64,000 nt of DNA from Allacma fusca (Eukaryota; Arthropoda; Collembola; Symphypleona; Sminthuridae): positions 19,344,001 through 19,408,000 of the forward strand of contig OX359246.1 in the NCBI GenBank assembly GCA_947179485.1, given 5' to 3'. The position numbers and the translations under genes were made by a program. How positions within the stretch are numbered: the stretch's first letter is position 1; every line of letters starts with the position of its first letter. This document shows, one piece after another, positions 1 to 13,678 of the stretch. The notes beneath the pieces were generated by a model that worked only from the letters and a program-made list of their open reading frames with translations, did not search any database and had not been told where the DNA came from.

Positions 1-1028
1 CTAAAGGCTCCCGCACGGGACAAGATACAACTGCCGGACCAGCGGCAAACGACCTTTTGGGTCCTGGACTTGGGAATAACGCCTTTACTTTTTCAATTTT
101 CAAAATTTCATGAAATTTCGAAAATTCCCCAAATTCACTTAAAAATCTAAAAATACCTTTCCCGCCCAAATTTCCTGAAATTTCGAAAATATTCCGAATT
201 TACGAAAAATTCTGATTTAAACGATCGAAAGAATTCCTTGATCAATAAATTCGACGAAAATACCTTCCTCGCCACAATATTCAAAATTTTATGAAATTTC
301 GAAAAAACTTCGAATTGACGTGAAAACCTGGGTTAACCACAGGAACTAGATTTGAACTCGTTGATCACTAAGGTCGTAAAAAATACCTTCCCTGCCTTGA
401 AATCCGGCTTGCAGTTTTGGATTTTTTTAAAGTGAAGCGTATGGTGACATTGCTTGATTTTTATACTGTAACTCATAAGGCTTTTGAACGGAAGCACCTG
501 CAAAGACGAAACTAACGGTATCTGAGGTGTTTCATTGCGTAGTTGGTCAAACTGCCCATAGTTTTCCGATTTTAGAAATTTCAGTAAATTTCTAAAAAAT
601 TTGAAACTGGCGAGTGACCATTGATTTGGGTACTTCAAGTAATACCAAATCGTGTTGTAGTTGGTTTCACTACGTTTTGTTGGGGTAATTATTCTGTTAA
701 TTATTAATTAATCTTGTGGCTAATCCGGTTCTGGAGCCTCAGGTTTTCATACGAATTTAGTCTTATAGTTGATATAATTTGTATTATAATTTATTATAAA
801 TGATGACAAATAACTACAATAATAATTACTATTGCCGACCCCAAGTGCCTGGAGTACATAATTTGATCATAAGACATCAGTGCTCGTTTCGGATAATTCT
901 TTTCTCTGTTCCAGGGATTTGAATTTCGATTCTAAATGTGCGGGTCATCATTTGATTGGATATTTCGGTGTTATTCGGCTGAAATTGCATGACGAATGGA
1001 TTTAAGTAGTGTAGACCCATATCATTCG
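1..1028. repeat. Tail of an upstream UGT repeat unit (unit 0 3' flank)
   Basis: No gene is visible. About 410-1020 is near-identical to 9107-9789 and to parts of 22560-23128, the regions downstream of the two UGT genes, so this is the 3' flank of another unit lying left of the window. Positions 60-330 are rich in short inverted words of the type TTTCATGAAATTTCG. The block ends where a MITE begins. Confidence 0.75.
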
Positions 1029-1909
1029 CATACCTGGGCGTTTCGTTTGCACTCGCACTCACCTCGCACTCAATTACAATGGTGGATCTTTATACTCCCC
1101 TCGCGCTCGCACTCATGAGTTGTGCCCCGCTGCACTCAAACTCCTGCCTCAAAGTACTCTCCCAAAATTTTTGCACTCGCACTCAAAGCTTGAGTGCCCT
1201 CATAGCCCTCTCGCACCATCGAGTGGGTGTTATAATTAATGGCTGGATTGAATACGCGGATCTCCTTTACCAACAACGTTTTTTCGAAAACAACGTCTCA
1301 CAATTAGTTTTGTGGTTACTTGTGATAGATCTCACCCCTCTCAATGAACTCAGTGTTTCATCATGTTCCCCCGTTTTAGCTAATACAAGATAATACTAAA
1401 TATGTATTTATACTTCATTTTGTGGAATTTTTTTAATATTTCTCAAATGATTCCTTCACAAATTAGTCAAAGCAGCTGTATTTGATGTGGCTCAATTTTT
1501 TCCTCAAATTACAATTTAGAAGTCGGGACGCTGATACCTCTGAAAAAATTAACTAAAGTCCAGGGATGTGGATAATTTTGAGATATTGTATTTGAAATAG
1601 TACTTGAAATGCATTCCGTATTTTGTGTTTAGTATTTTTCAAGTCGTAAATTTTTCAAGGTATTTTGCATTCGGCATTTTGTAAGTACTTCTAGTGTATT
1701 TTCTATTTCGTATACCCTAGTTGTGAGTGCAAAAACCTGCACTCAGCCTCTGCCTCTTGAGTGCACATAATTTGAATGGTCACTCTACCTCATCACTGTG
1801 AGCGCAGAAATTTCAAATCGGAACTCGCACTCGTACTCAATTTGAGTGCGTTGAGTGCCAGGCTGAGTGCGAGGCATGCACTCAATGAGTGCGAGTGCGC
1901 CCAGGTATT
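1029..1909. mobile_element. hAT-type MITE, CTCGCACTC word array
   Basis: The ends read CATACCTGGGCG and, on the other strand, AATACCTGGGCGC. They are flanked by an 8-bp duplication, ATCATTCG (1021-1028) and ATCGTTCG (1910-1917), differing at one base. The ends of the interior are packed with the word CTCGCACTC or its complement GAGTGCGAG. The uninserted sequence survives near 23129 in the third unit. There is no transposase, so it is non-autonomous. An 8-bp TSD is the hAT hallmark, but family assignment rests only on that and the ends. Confidence 0.8.
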
Positions 1910-3228
1910 ATCGTTCGTAGATACGATTTGCATCCTTAAATAAAGCCTCACTCAGCACGCGTTGCTCCACATCGCGCATTCCTCGTTCTACTTTGGTGTA
2001 ACTTAGCAACTTGCTCTTGCAGAGGATGGTGTTTTATGCACTTTAGGTTTAGGGAGCACAACTTCAGGTTATCGTAGAAATAGCTACAAAGGCAAGTTCC
2101 GTACAATAACTTTTTGCTTGCTTTTATACATATACGTTTTTTAATTAAGTATCAAACTTTGTCATGTAACAGAACTATACATATATTATTGCTGGATTTG
2201 TAATAATTCAAATCAAATGGATCCTATGTTGTCTGCTCTTATTACACTTCGTCCATCCAACAGTGCAATAATCCACTTTAACATGTGTTAAGGAATTAAA
2301 CCTTGTAAATAAATTATTTGGATATATTTCGATAGTTGTAAGTCCGTTAGCACAAGCCAAATTCATTGGATTTTTCCGGTCAATCTGTCCTGTAAAATTA
2401 TATTACGCTAACAGATTGACCGCGATATATATACATATATATAGTGCCCATACCAACACCCGGATTCTTCATATAGATTTCTATAAATGTGACATTACGC
2501 CATAAAACAATGTTTGTCGCTTCTTAATCGGGAGACAACAAGAGCGGTACTCGGTACAGCATAGCTTCAATGAAAAACAAAATAAAGGTTTTTCGATTAA
2601 ATTATATGTTTGGAAGACAGATTTCCTTCTTAAAAAAATTCACATTCAACTATATGTATGCATGTGTGTAACTATATCTAGTATAACACTTAAAAATCAA
2701 CAGCAAAATAAACTTGGTGAAAATTCTCCGTAAAGCAAAATGAACTACTTGCATCCCGTCCTCTGGCATGCACTTGCATTCACATCAAAAAGTTCATCTG
2801 ATCTTCAGTGAACTTAAGTTCGAAAAGTAGCTTTTTCGTATATGTGTATTCTACAGACTTTGCTCGGGTAAATAAATATATGGAAATGTTTTTGCAAGTA
2901 GGACAATATTAGAACCAAGCCTTAAGCGTATTTTCCGAAGTATCATAATTATTTTGATATACAGATACATGTGTTATCTTTTCAGAAGTAATTATTAAAA
3001 CAAAGGCAGCAGCTGGAAAGCACTTCCACAAATTGGATACAATTTTAGGATTACGTAACTGTGATAGCAATTATCTCTTAGCTAGATTCCAGCGGAAATG
3101 TAATTCAGTTCGTACGCCAACACTTTGCAATCCAACTTTTAGTCGTCATTTATTTCTGGGAATGTAAACTGCACAATAATTCTCTGTTTCTCTCCGATTC
3201 ACCGTGAAAGCAAACATTAAAGTTTACC
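1910..3228. other. 5' flank of UGT unit 1
   Basis: No gene is seen. The sequence is homologous to 10871-13678 (minus its insertions) and to 23130-23595, so it is the duplicated upstream region of the UGT genes and should contain the promoter. A short inverted repeat, GGTCAATCTGT...ACAGATTGACC, sits at about 2376-2422. Confidence 0.7.
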
Positions 3229-6200
3229 ATGTGTCTTAACTTCGTCGTCCTCTTACTCGCTATTTTAACTTTTCAAGTTAATTCAAAAAACATTTTGGTT
3301 TCTTTGGGAATAGGTACCTACAGTCATAAACTTAGCATATGGCCATTGGTAACAGCCCTGGCGGACAAAGGTCACAATGTAACTGTCCTCTCCGGTCACA
3401 GTCATTCGCCTACAAAAAAACCTAACGTGCATGATTTGGTTTCCCAGGCACTAGCAGACAAACTTACCGCTATATATGGTGTGAACCGAGTTCAAGAACG
3501 TTTAGAGGGGAAACATAACCAGATTTTAGAGTACAACAGACATGTTGTAGAAACCTGTGAAGTTATCATGCTCTCAAAAGATGACCCACATCTTAACTAC
3601 ATTGTCCATGAGGGTCAATTCGACTTGATTATTAATAACCTTGTCCGGGGAGATTGTGGATTCCTTCTGGCGCATCAAAAGAAAGCTAAGTTAATACTTT
3701 TTGATTCTAGTTCATTCACCTCTTGGCTCCATGATGAATTTGGATTCCCAGATGAGTCTGCGGAAATCCCGGATATGTCAGCTGTTTACTATTTCCCGAT
3801 GAACATTTGGAATAGACTTGAAAACTATCTCACTCCTCTCTACTGGTTTTTATCCCGGCGTTTATTCATGTATCCCAAAATGGAGGAGATCATGCAAAGG
3901 GCATACAATTTAAATCCCAATGATGTCCCCTCCTTCAAGGATATTTATAAAATGGACTTGGTTCTTGTCGCAAGTCATCATTCTACGGATTTTGCAAGAT
4001 CATACCCTCCTTTTGTTGTTAACGTCGGAGGTATGCAATGCTGGCTACCAATGGAATCGTTGTCAGGAGTAAGTGTGTCTTTCTTTTGCATGAGCCAGTT
4101 GGTCATTAATAAAATTATTGAAGTTAGTTGTTGGTAATCAAAAGGCCAACTTTAAGGCTAAATCTTTGTTTAAAAAACTTGAAACGGCTCTCTTGTCATC
4201 GGAGCGAAAAATGCACATTCGTTTTTAAGCTAAACATGAATATTCTAAATACATTTTTGTTTCAAAATATTTTATGAAATTTCATGTTGAAACATAACCT
4301 CTTCCGAAATGTTCTCTCTCTAACTGTACCATAATGTGCAGAGTTCCACAGACTATATATATTGTTTAATCGTAGAGCTAAACTGGACGATATCTCTCAC
4401 GACTTGTCGAATTACTGTTCAGATTTAAAAATTACGGTTAACATAAAAATTGGATTGAGTATAAAATGTATGGGCTTTTAGAAAAATATTTCGAATAGAC
4501 ATTAGTAGTTAAAAACCAACGCGAATTTCATAGGCACCTGGCTCCTTTGACAAGCGTGCACTGGAAATTTCTAAAACGTAGACAATTTTACAGGAGTTCA
4601 AAACCATTATGGACAATGCTGTAGATGGAGCAGTTCTCATTGCATTTGGTTCCACAATCAATTTGGCCACTCTGCCCCCGGAAATCAAGTCAAGTTTCCG
4701 AGTAATGATGAGAAAATTCCCAAAGATAACATTCATCGGGAGATGGGATGGGCCTGAGCCGGAAAATAAACCAGAGAACCTGGTCATTTCCAAATGGCTT
4801 CCGCAGCTTCAAATTTTAGGTAAAACTACTTCCATTATATTTGAATATTTTGAGGAGGGGCGATGCACAGCTCAAAAACACTGTTGGAATTGTCTGAGTG
4901 TTTGTTTGTCTGAATCAGAGCTTCTTTTGGGGACAAAATTCCTGTCCCGTCCCCGTCCCGTCATTTTTTCAAAACCTTTGTCGACAGTCCCGTCCCGACA
5001 ATCGGGACACGGTGACAAAATCCATGTCCCCGTCCCGTCCCCAAAAACTTCAAACATCGTTGTCCCCTGTCCCGTCCCGAAAGTCGGGACATGGGGACAA
5101 AAACCATGTCCCCGTCCCGTCCCCAAACGTTTTACAAAACGTTGTCTCCGGTCCGGGGCGTGTGAACAAAATTCTTGTTCCGTCCCGGAAATTAATAAAA
5201 ACAGTTGTAAACATTCTTTTACCAAAAATCGGAACATGAGGAAAACTTCGTTCAAAAAATATTTGTCCAAAAACATAAGAAAACACAATTTTTGTTGTCC
5301 CCGTCCTGTCCCGAATACAATGGGGACAATTTGTTTTGTCCCCGTCCCGTCCCGATTATAATGGGGAAATTTTTTTTTGTCCCCGTCCCGTCCCGATTTA
5401 ATGGGGACATTTTTTTTGTTCCCGTCCCGTCCCGAATACGACATGGGGACAATTATTTTGTCCCTGGGGACGTCCCGTCCCGGTCCGTCCAGTGTCCCGA
5501 CGGGACGTCCCTGTCCCCGGCAGAAGCTCTGGTCTGAATGTATGTCACTGCGAGAACTGTTGAACCAATGACACCATGCAATTCAAATATTGTTTGTAAT
5601 TACAAATTAACTAAAAAGTAAGAAGCCGATTGTTTTTGAAGGAGATGGGGTCTTTCATATACGACCTCAGAAATTTAAATGAGGTCACGTATAAACACAT
5701 GGAAACACATAAGTACAGAAAGTAGGAAGTATTGCTTGCGCCATCTGGAAATGTGACCGTCAAAACCAAATTTAAGCGAAATTTATCGTTTTTGAATACA
5801 TAGTAAACGGTCCTTTTCAGGTATAAGGGCATGAGCATACATTTTAGGCGAAATCTAATTGTCAAGTTTAAAGTAATTAATTATAAAAGAATAAGGACGA
5901 TGCAATTATCTGTAAAAATTATTACTGAGTTTAAATTAATTTTCGAGCACAAACTGGTATATTTAGTTATGTTTAATTCATTCGCAGGATCCATCGATTT
6001 GTATTAACGATGTGACGTATTCTGTGTTTCTTCTATAGTAACTTCGACTGTGACGCTTTTTTTCCCTGTTGTAAGTTGGCGTGAACTAACGAATTAAAAT
6101 ATTGAGTGGCGTTGAGGTCTTAAAAATAAATTGACAGTTGATTTTGCGTTAGCGCGTGGATTCCAGTAATTCCAGCTTTTTTAAACATTGCTTGGTATAT

Positions 6201-7922
6201 ATAGTCATATTAACAAAAAAGAGTATAGGATCAATATTAGTCATGTTGACAATTCAGGTTGAAAACAGTCCCAATAAAATTTGCTACAAAACCCAAGCAT
6301 TTGAAATATTTCTAAAAAGCCAAGTCTTCCAAGAGAAAAATTATTACTCAAAAATTCGTATTTGTCTTTCCAATGAGCTCTTCAATTGCATTTGTCGCTT
6401 GCTTTAAATTGTCTTCCAAATCTACCGGTAGATGTCGAACGAAATTTTTGCATGCGTAATTTCAATATACCGTAAAAACCCTAAACATGGCCGGGCCTCC
6501 AAAGGTGGCCGGGACCCTAAAGATGGCCTGGGTTTTACCCCATGCATATAGAGATAGCCGGCCTCTAAAGATAGCCGGGCCCCCAAAAATGGCCTGGTTT
6601 TTTATACAGTAGTTTTTTTCTATAATTATATGCAGTTTAAATTTTGAAGCTGTTATTTACTCCACGGACAATCTGGAATATTCATCTGAATACGAATTAT
6701 GCTACATTCATTATTCTGGAATAGAATTAAATATTAAAAAATATTTTTTCATAAAAAAATCATAATTTGTAATTTATGCTTTTATATTTAGTAGAGATGG
6801 CCGGCTCCTAAAGGTAGCCGGGCCTCTAAAGAAAGCCTGGGTTTAGGTTAATGTTTGGAAATAGGCCGGGGGCCATCTTTGGGGTTTTTACGGTAAGTGC
6901 TAACGTTTTGCAAAATTAGTGTGCGCATACGATTAAGATTACAAGGTTAGAATTTAACGCGCGAATATACTATCAACGGTGCAAAAGGTTGTCTGTTTTT
7001 ATAAACGTATATGAGTTCATTTCCAAACGTTTTAATATGCACCGCTGTGCATAGTTTTTTACTGACTAATTTCAGTAGATAACACTGGCTGGTCTATTTA
7101 TGAAAATTTTCGGGTATTTATAGGGGGACGCTTAGTTACCTGACTATGCTGTTAGATCCTACAGTGGCGATTAGACCTGTTGTAACCGAGCACGTAGTGT
7201 CGGTCACTGATGATTTTTGAATTATTGACTAAAATGGTATTTGGGATTTTGATATTTGGCAGGTCACCCACATTTGAAAGCATTCATTTCTCACGCTGGC
7301 CTCAACTCCTTGAGCGAAGCCACCTACCATGGCGTTCCAGTGATTTTGATGCCCTTATTCGCGGATCAGAACTATAACGGATACAGAATTCAAGCAACAG
7401 AAATCGGCATTCGCTTGGAAATTCGAAGCATCAATACGGTCGTCATGGTAGAGGCACTCAGTCAAGTTTTGAACAATCCAAAGTGAGCAGTTTATACAAT
7501 TATTGTATGAAGCGAATTGAAACTATATTTTAAATTCTTTTATAATTACCTTAACTATCACACGATTTATTGTTTTAAGATATGCCAAGAACATGAAAGT
7601 CATGTCTGAAATCTTCAGAGACCGGCCCATGAGTCCCATTGAAACAGCTGTATATTGGACGGAGTTTGTTTTACGACATGAGGATCTCTCCAGCCTCAAA
7701 CCTTTGAACAACCTGAATTTCTTCCAGCGAAGATTTCTGGATGTGCTGCTAGTCTTAATTTTATTAGTAATGGTAATAACTCTTATTTTGCTAAATACCT
7801 TTAAGTGGCTGCGTCGAAAATTATCCAGAAAAGATCCGTCAGAGAAGGTTAATGTAAATATGCAACAAAAGCTGAACGCTATTGGCAGATACACTATTGT
7901 ACAGCATAGAAAGAAAGAATAA
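3229..7922 (+). CDS. UDP-glycosyltransferase, copy 1 (four exons)
   Basis: This is a UDP-glycosyltransferase, which transfers a sugar from a UDP-sugar to small lipophilic acceptors in the ER (detoxification). Exons read directly from GT/AG sites are 3229-4068, 4594-4819, 7263-7482 and 7580-7922. Phases match and give 542 aa, the usual family length. Residues 1-19 are a signal peptide. H33 (TYSHK) is the likely catalytic His, and D132 (FDLIINN) a possible partner Asp. The C-terminal sugar-donor domain carries the UGT signature FISHAGLNSLSEATYHGVPV at the start of exon 3. Exon 4 encodes the membrane anchor LLVLILLVMVITLILL and a basic tail ending RKKE. AATAAA overlaps the stop codon (7918-7923). 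Intron 2 holds two MITEs. The acceptor substrate cannot be told. Confidence 0.93.
4916..5531. mobile_element. hAT-type MITE, GTCCCG word array (copy 1)
   Basis: It lies in intron 2 of UGT copy 1. The inverted ends CAGAGCTTCT are flanked by a perfect 8-bp TSD, GTCTGAAT (4908-4915 and 5532-5539). UGT copy 2 has the empty site at 15387-15394, so the insertion followed the gene duplication or was lost there. The interior is tandem and inverted GTCCCGTCCCC words. The long open frames across it are by-products of the repeat. Confidence 0.92.
6470..6893. mobile_element. TA-flanked mariner/pogo-type MITE
   Basis: The ends CCGTAAAAACCC and GGGTTTTTACGG are inverted and flanked by TA dinucleotides (6468-6469, 6894-6895). 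GGCC-containing words (ATGGCCGGG type) recur near both ends. The aligned spot in intron 2 of UGT copy 2 lacks it. A TA target suggests a Tc1/mariner-like mobilising transposase; no coding capacity remains. Confidence 0.75.
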
Positions 7923-9789
7923 ATAAATATTTGCTTAACCTCGCACGCACAAGGATCGTTGACATCTGAAATTTGTTCATTTTACAATAAATTTGCACAT
8001 GCAGTTTTTTCTCTATGAACCAATGTCATCACAATATTCAAAATGTTTTGAGTCACATATGGCATGATATGAAAGGATACTATTATTTCTGAGCATGCCC
8101 GGGTCGTCCGTTTGACCTCAGACAATTTAAATAGGTCACATTTAAATACACATGCTAGTACATACAGCTCTGAAAGAGACACTTTTTGAAGTACAAAGAC
8201 CCCCGCACGAAACGTTTGTGCATTTGTTATAACATCCACCGATATAAAATATTATTTCGACCCTACAGGTTGATTTGCACCAGAGATTTCCAAACGAAAT
8301 AGCCTTCTTTCAAACCTTCGAAGGCTGTTTTTTGAAAAAGCGCATTATTTCTGCAGCCTTTTTTAAACTGAAGCCTTTAAAATATAATGCAATCCCCCAG
8401 TCTTACTATTTCACTTGTTAATTTAATGCCTCTTGCCTTCAGCTATCAAAAACAAATCAGGCTTCCTTCCCACTCAGCCTTCATAACAAGAACTACCATA
8501 GCAATGCATTTAAACAACCCTTAAACACCTTAAAATAGGCAATACAATTCAAAATTGCATGATTCCCAGATATTTTTCAGTAAACAAACCTACTAAAGTT
8601 CGTCCGAAGCATAAATTCCATGAGTAATCAATAAGCGGTTACGGTGTCCAATTGTGCATATAACCATGCACATCATGCATTTGAAGTGTTTTCATGCTAT
8701 ATTACGAAAATATAACAATATATTAAATAATATAATGTATGGCGTTTATTAGAAACGCAGAGGAACGTTCTTGTGACGATCCCATTTAAATATAAGAACT
8801 CTTTTAGAGTGAATGCCAAGAGGCTCATTTGTATATCGGCAGTATGAAACGTCAAAGTGCATTGATTTAGTTGAACCTCATTGTAAATATTATCTGCTAA
8901 TTTAAATCGAAATATGTATATATTCATAATGTGAAATTTAATTAACCTACTTGCCTATATTTGCATAGTAATTTCGTATCTTTGAAATTGGGCCAACGGA
9001 ACTATTCTCTCTCGCTCTCTAAAGATGTGATGTATCCAACAGTTACTTTGAACTTCAGTGCAGTTAGTATCTATGTACTTGTATACGTTTGGTATCCCCA
9101 AGGTATTTTTTTTTTAAATGAAGCGTATAGTGATATTGCTTGAATTTTATACTGTAACTCATAAGGCTTTTGAACGGAAGCACCTACAAAAAGACGAAAC
9201 CAACGGTAATTGACGTGTTTCATTGTGTAGTTGGTCAAACTGCCCATAGTTTTCCGATTTTAGAAATTTCATGAAATTTCTAAAAATTTTGAAACTGGCA
9301 CCGACCATTGATTTGGGTACTTCAAGTAATACCAAATAGTGTTGTAGTTGGTTTCACTGCCTTCCGGTTTTCCATTTTCGAAATTTTAGGAAATTTCGAA
9401 AAATTTCAAAATTTCCCACGAATATTGATTTTGGTACATCAAGTAATACTAAATCATGTGGGAGTTGGATTAACTACGTTTTGTTGGGGTAATTATTGGG
9501 TTAATTATTAATTAATCTTGTGGCTAATCCGATTCTGGAGCCTCAGGTATTCATACGAATTTAGTCTTATAGTTGATCTAATTTGTATTGGAATTTATTA
9601 TAAATGATGAAAAATAACTACAATAATAATTGTTATTGCCGACTCTAAGTGCCTGGAGTACATAATTTGATCGTACGACATCAATGCTCGTTTCTGATAA
9701 TTCTTTTTCCTGTTCCGGGGATTTGATTTTCGATTCTAAATGCGCAGGTCATCATTTGATTGGATATTTCGGTGTTATTCGGCTGAAAT
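7923..9789. other. 3' flank of UGT unit 1, with repeat fragments
   Basis: No gene is recognised. From 8281 there is a fragment that starts CAGAGATTTCC and carries CCTTCGAAGG words, related to the intact MITE at 11385-11976. The equivalent fragment is also in unit 2 (from 21750), so it predates the duplication. Positions 9107-9789 repeat 410-1000. Confidence 0.65.
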
Positions 9790-10870
9790 CAAGTAAGACA
9801 AATTTACTTGAACCCCAAGTCAAGTTCAGGGTCAAGTAATGGAATGAAAAAACTTGAACATGAACTTGAGATTTCATGGTCAAGTTCAAGTAATTTTAGA
9901 TTGTGCATGCCATAAATGACGGAAGCAATTTCAAAATCAGAATCCAAGTTCTTGTCATGTTTTGGGTATATTGTTTGCGTACGTTATAAATCAAAGAACC
10001 AAATTCAAAACCACAGTCCGATTTATGAAGGTTTTATTTAACTGACGTTGTTAGTTGCAGTGACCTCTCCATGAAATGAAAGAATTACCTTAATAATTCG
10101 TATTGTTACTTAGAATTATTAGTTTCAACTTAGGTAACAATATAAAGGAGCTTGGATGGCCCATTACAAAAATCATTTAATAAACAAGTAAATACTAGTT
10201 TACTTTATTAAATATTAATTTAAGAATACTGGGAATGCTCAAATAGGTACATGTATTTATACATATATGAACATTAAATAAAACTTGACACCAAATAATA
10301 CTAGTCAGATGAAGGTCCATTATAAGAGATCAGCTTACAAAAAATGTATCGATATGTGGGATGAAATTGTTTGACCTCAACTTTCATTTACACAATTAGA
10401 CGTTTATTGTAAGGGAAATTCCTTTATAAAATTTACTGTCCCTTATATCTAAGTTTTCCTGTATTCAGTATACGCTAAAGGATTTCCTCTAATGGTTTTG
10501 AATAAAAAATAGCAATAAAATTGTTTTCTGAATGCATTTTGGTTTTCAGTCTGACGGAAATAATTTGCAGATGCATGCCAACAAAACTTTTGGACATATT
10601 TTATTTCTTGTGATACTTAATTTGAATTATCAAGTTCAAGTCACGTATTAGTCATGGTCAAATCAAGTTCAAGTCAAACTTGGAACTGTAACTACTTGAT
10701 CAAGTTTGAGTCTTAGAAAATTTACTTGATTACTTGAACTTGACAAGTCAAGTAATTACAGGAGCGCGAGTTATCAAGTTCAGGTTGTGTCTTGAAAATT
10801 ACTTGAAGTTTCATGGTCAAGTCAAGTTCATGGTCAAGTTTTTAAATTACTTGACCCGATCGCAGCGCTG
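9790..10870. mobile_element. hAT-like word-array element, CAAGTT words, left end truncated
   Basis: This insert replaces about 45 bp of the flank seen in units 0 and 3; homology resumes at 10871. Both ends are dense in CAAGTTCAAGT and ACTTGA words. The right end, read on the minus strand, begins CAGCGCTGCGATCGGG, a plausible hAT terminus. The matching left terminus is missing and no TSD is visible, consistent with truncation plus deletion. Confidence 0.55.
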
Positions 10871-10952
10871 GTTCGTAGGTACGATTTGCATCCTTAAATA
10901 AAGCCTCACTCAGCACGCGTTGCTCCACATCGCGCATTCCTCGTTCTACTTA

Positions 10953-12387
10953 GGGAGTGTGGACATATTACGTTTCATTTTTGGGGGAGGGAGGGGGTCG
11001 TGAAGCTGATGATTTTGTGTATACCAGGGGGAGTGGGGGTCTTCTTGCTGATGACGTTTCACCGATTCTCACATAAATGTTAGGAATAAACCCGGATAAT
11101 TGTGTTTTTAGCAACAACATTTTATTGCTGAAAGACCACTAATACATTTTATAAACATACGCAAGCCGTACATTAGTCCAAATGTCTGACAAGAACCATG
11201 AGCATTCCCAAACTTCATGGCTTACGCAGGAATGGCTACAAAACCGGTTCCGTCAATTTCAGTTTTGCAAATAATTTGTTACCATGATCCCAGTTGCTGT
11301 CGCCTTGGCGATGCAATTTGGACGAAAATTTAATATCGAAGTTTATCCAGGTTCATGTGCTCTTTAAACAGGATGTGTCTGGAGCAGAGATGTCCAATTG
11401 AAATTGCCTTCCTTCAAACCTTCGAAGGCAATATTTTGAAAAAACGCATTCCTTCATCCTTCTATTAAATGAAGCCTTCAGCCCTATTTTACTTATTAAT
11501 TTAATGCCTCCAGCCTTCAGCCTTCAAAAAACCTCAGCCTTCCTTCCTAATCAGCCTTCATAACACGAAATACCATAGCAATCCATTTAAACAACCCTTT
11601 TGCAGGTAAAACACCTGAAAATCAGCGATACAATTTACTCAATTGAGTTCATTTATTAAAATCAGAAGCAATGAAGCAAGTCATATAACTGTACATTCGT
11701 GCATTTGTAGTGTTTTTAGTATACTCTCATTGTTGTATTTGTAACTATCTATTGTAGCTCATTGGATGTCCGAAGCCTTCTAAGTAGCAGACAGCTACTT
11801 TACGTATACTTCCTTCCTTCGCCTTCCGTTTTCTGTTAATACTAGGAAGGCTTTCTTCAGCCTTCCCGAATTAATTCAGCCATCCCTCCTTTCCTTCTCA
11901 ACTCTCTGGAAAAATGACATTCCGCCTTCAATGAAGCCTTCATTGAAGGCTATCCTTCGAAGGCTGGACATGTCTGGTCTGGAGTCCGTATTTGCAACCC
12001 GGAAGATTCATCTGCCTACTTCGGCAGTTTGTTGCAACATGTCATGCTAACTGTCTGGAACTTATCCCCTGTCTACCATTGCCCCAGCATTCAAGACAAC
12101 CTTGAAAGCCAAACCTACCATGCATGCAACCACTATTTTGTTAGCAACATTGCATATGAATCCCACAAAAGAGCTGCTCATAGAAGTTCGTCAGAAAGAA
12201 TCTCAAAAAGCATTGAATCTGTTGTTCAAAGTTATCACACGCAATTTTTCACAGCATGTGATTTTTGCTTTGATGACGTTTACAGGGGAGGGGGGGGGGG
12301 GTCAAGGAATAATGACGTTAGGATGACAATACGGGGGGTAGGGTCCAAAAATGGTGAAAAAATGAAACGTAATATGTGCACACTCCC
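10953..12387. mobile_element. PIF/Harbinger-type MITE with nested hAT MITE
   Basis: The inverted ends begin GGGAGTGTGGACATATTACG (about 30 nt, one mismatch near the tip). They are flanked by TTA on both sides (10950-10952, 12388-12390), the 3-bp TWA target of the PIF/Harbinger superfamily. The matching site in unit 1 (near 1990) is empty. No transposase is visible; small frames inside, such as 12029-12391, look like shadows. Confidence 0.78.
11385..11976. mobile_element. hAT-type MITE, CCTTC / GAAGG words
   Basis: Nested inside the Harbinger-type element. The ends are CAGAGATGTCC and, on the other strand, CAGACATGTCC, with a perfect 8-bp TSD GTCTGGAG at 11377-11384 and 11977-11984. The interior repeats CCTTC and CTTCGAAGG words. 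Degraded relatives sit downstream of both UGT genes (8281 and 21750). Confidence 0.9.
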
Positions 12388-12771
12388 TTAGGTGTAACTT
12401 ACCAACTTGCTCTTGCCGAGGATGCTATTTTATGCACTTCAGGTTTAGGGAGCATAACTTCAGGTTGACGTAGAAATAGCTACAGAGGCAAATCCCGCAC
12501 AATGGCTTTTTGCTTGCTTTTATACATATACGTTTTTTAATTAAGTATCTAACTTTGTCATGTAACAGAACTATACATATATTATGGCTGGATTTGTAAT
12601 AATTCAAATCAAATGGTTCCTATGTTGTCTGCTCTGATTACATTTCGTCCATCCAACAGTGCAATAATCTACTTTAATATGTGTAAAGGAATTAAACCTT
12701 GTAATTAAATTATTTGGATATATTTCCATAGTTGTAAGTCCGTTAGCACATGCCAAATTCATTGGATTTTT

Positions 12772-12852
12772 CCGGTCAATCTGTCAGTGTAAAATTATAT
12801 ATGTATATATAATTATATATATATACATATATTTACACTAACAGATTGACCG
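12772..12852. repeat. Imperfect hairpin in UGT 5' flank
   Basis: Arms CCGGTCAATCTGT and ACAGATTGACCGG, extended by GTGTAAA and TTTACAC, enclose an AT-rich (TATATA) loop. Unit 1 has the same arms at about 2376-2422 around a shorter spacer. The third, truncated unit breaks off exactly after its first arm (23584-23595). Confidence 0.6.
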
Positions 12853-13678
12853 GGATATATAGTGCCCATACCAACACCCGGATTCTTCATATAGATTTCT
12901 ATAAATGTGGCAGTACGCTATAAAACAATGTTTGTCACTTCTTAATCGGGAATAATTTTCATTATTTGACAACAAGAGCGGTACCCGGTACAGCATAGCT
13001 TCAATGAAAAACAAAATAAAGATTTTTCGATTAAATTATATGTTTGGAAAACAGATTTCCTTCTCAAAAAATTCAGTTTGAACTACATATATGTATGCAT
13101 GTATGTAACTATAGTATAACACTTAAAAATCAACAGCAAAATAAACTTGGTGAAAATTCTCCGTAAAGCAAAATGAACTACTTGCATCACGTCCTCTGGC
13201 ATGCACTTGCATTCACTTCAAAAAGTTCATCTGATCTTCAGGGAACTTAAGTTAGAAAAGTAGCTTTTTCGTATATGTATAATTATTCTATAGACTTTGC
13301 ACGGGTAAATAAATATATGGAAATACTTTTGCAAGTACGACAATATTAGAACCAAGCTTTAAGCGTATTTTCCGAAGTATCATAATTATTTTGATACACA
13401 GATACATAATTATGTTATCTTTTCAGAGCTAATTATTAAAACAAAGGCAGCAGCTGAAAAGCACTTCCACAAATTGGATACAATATTAAGATTACGTAAC
13501 TGTGATAGCAATTATCTCTTAGCCAGTTTCTAGCCAAAATATAATTCAGTTCGTTTGCCGACACTTTGCAATCCAGCTGTGGAGCTTTAGCCGTAATACT
13601 TATTTCTGGGAATTTAAACTCCTCAATAATTCTCAACTACACTCAGAATCACCGTGAAAGCAAACATTAAAGTTTACC

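Noticed and set aside
4872..5537. Several overlapping long open frames on both strands (190, 113, 81 aa)
   Set aside because: They run through GTCCC word arrays of a MITE with defined TSD; composition is dictated by the repeat.
12029..12391. 120-aa frame inside the Harbinger-type MITE
   Set aside because: No transposase motif, no homology recognised; it spans poly-G and the terminal repeat.
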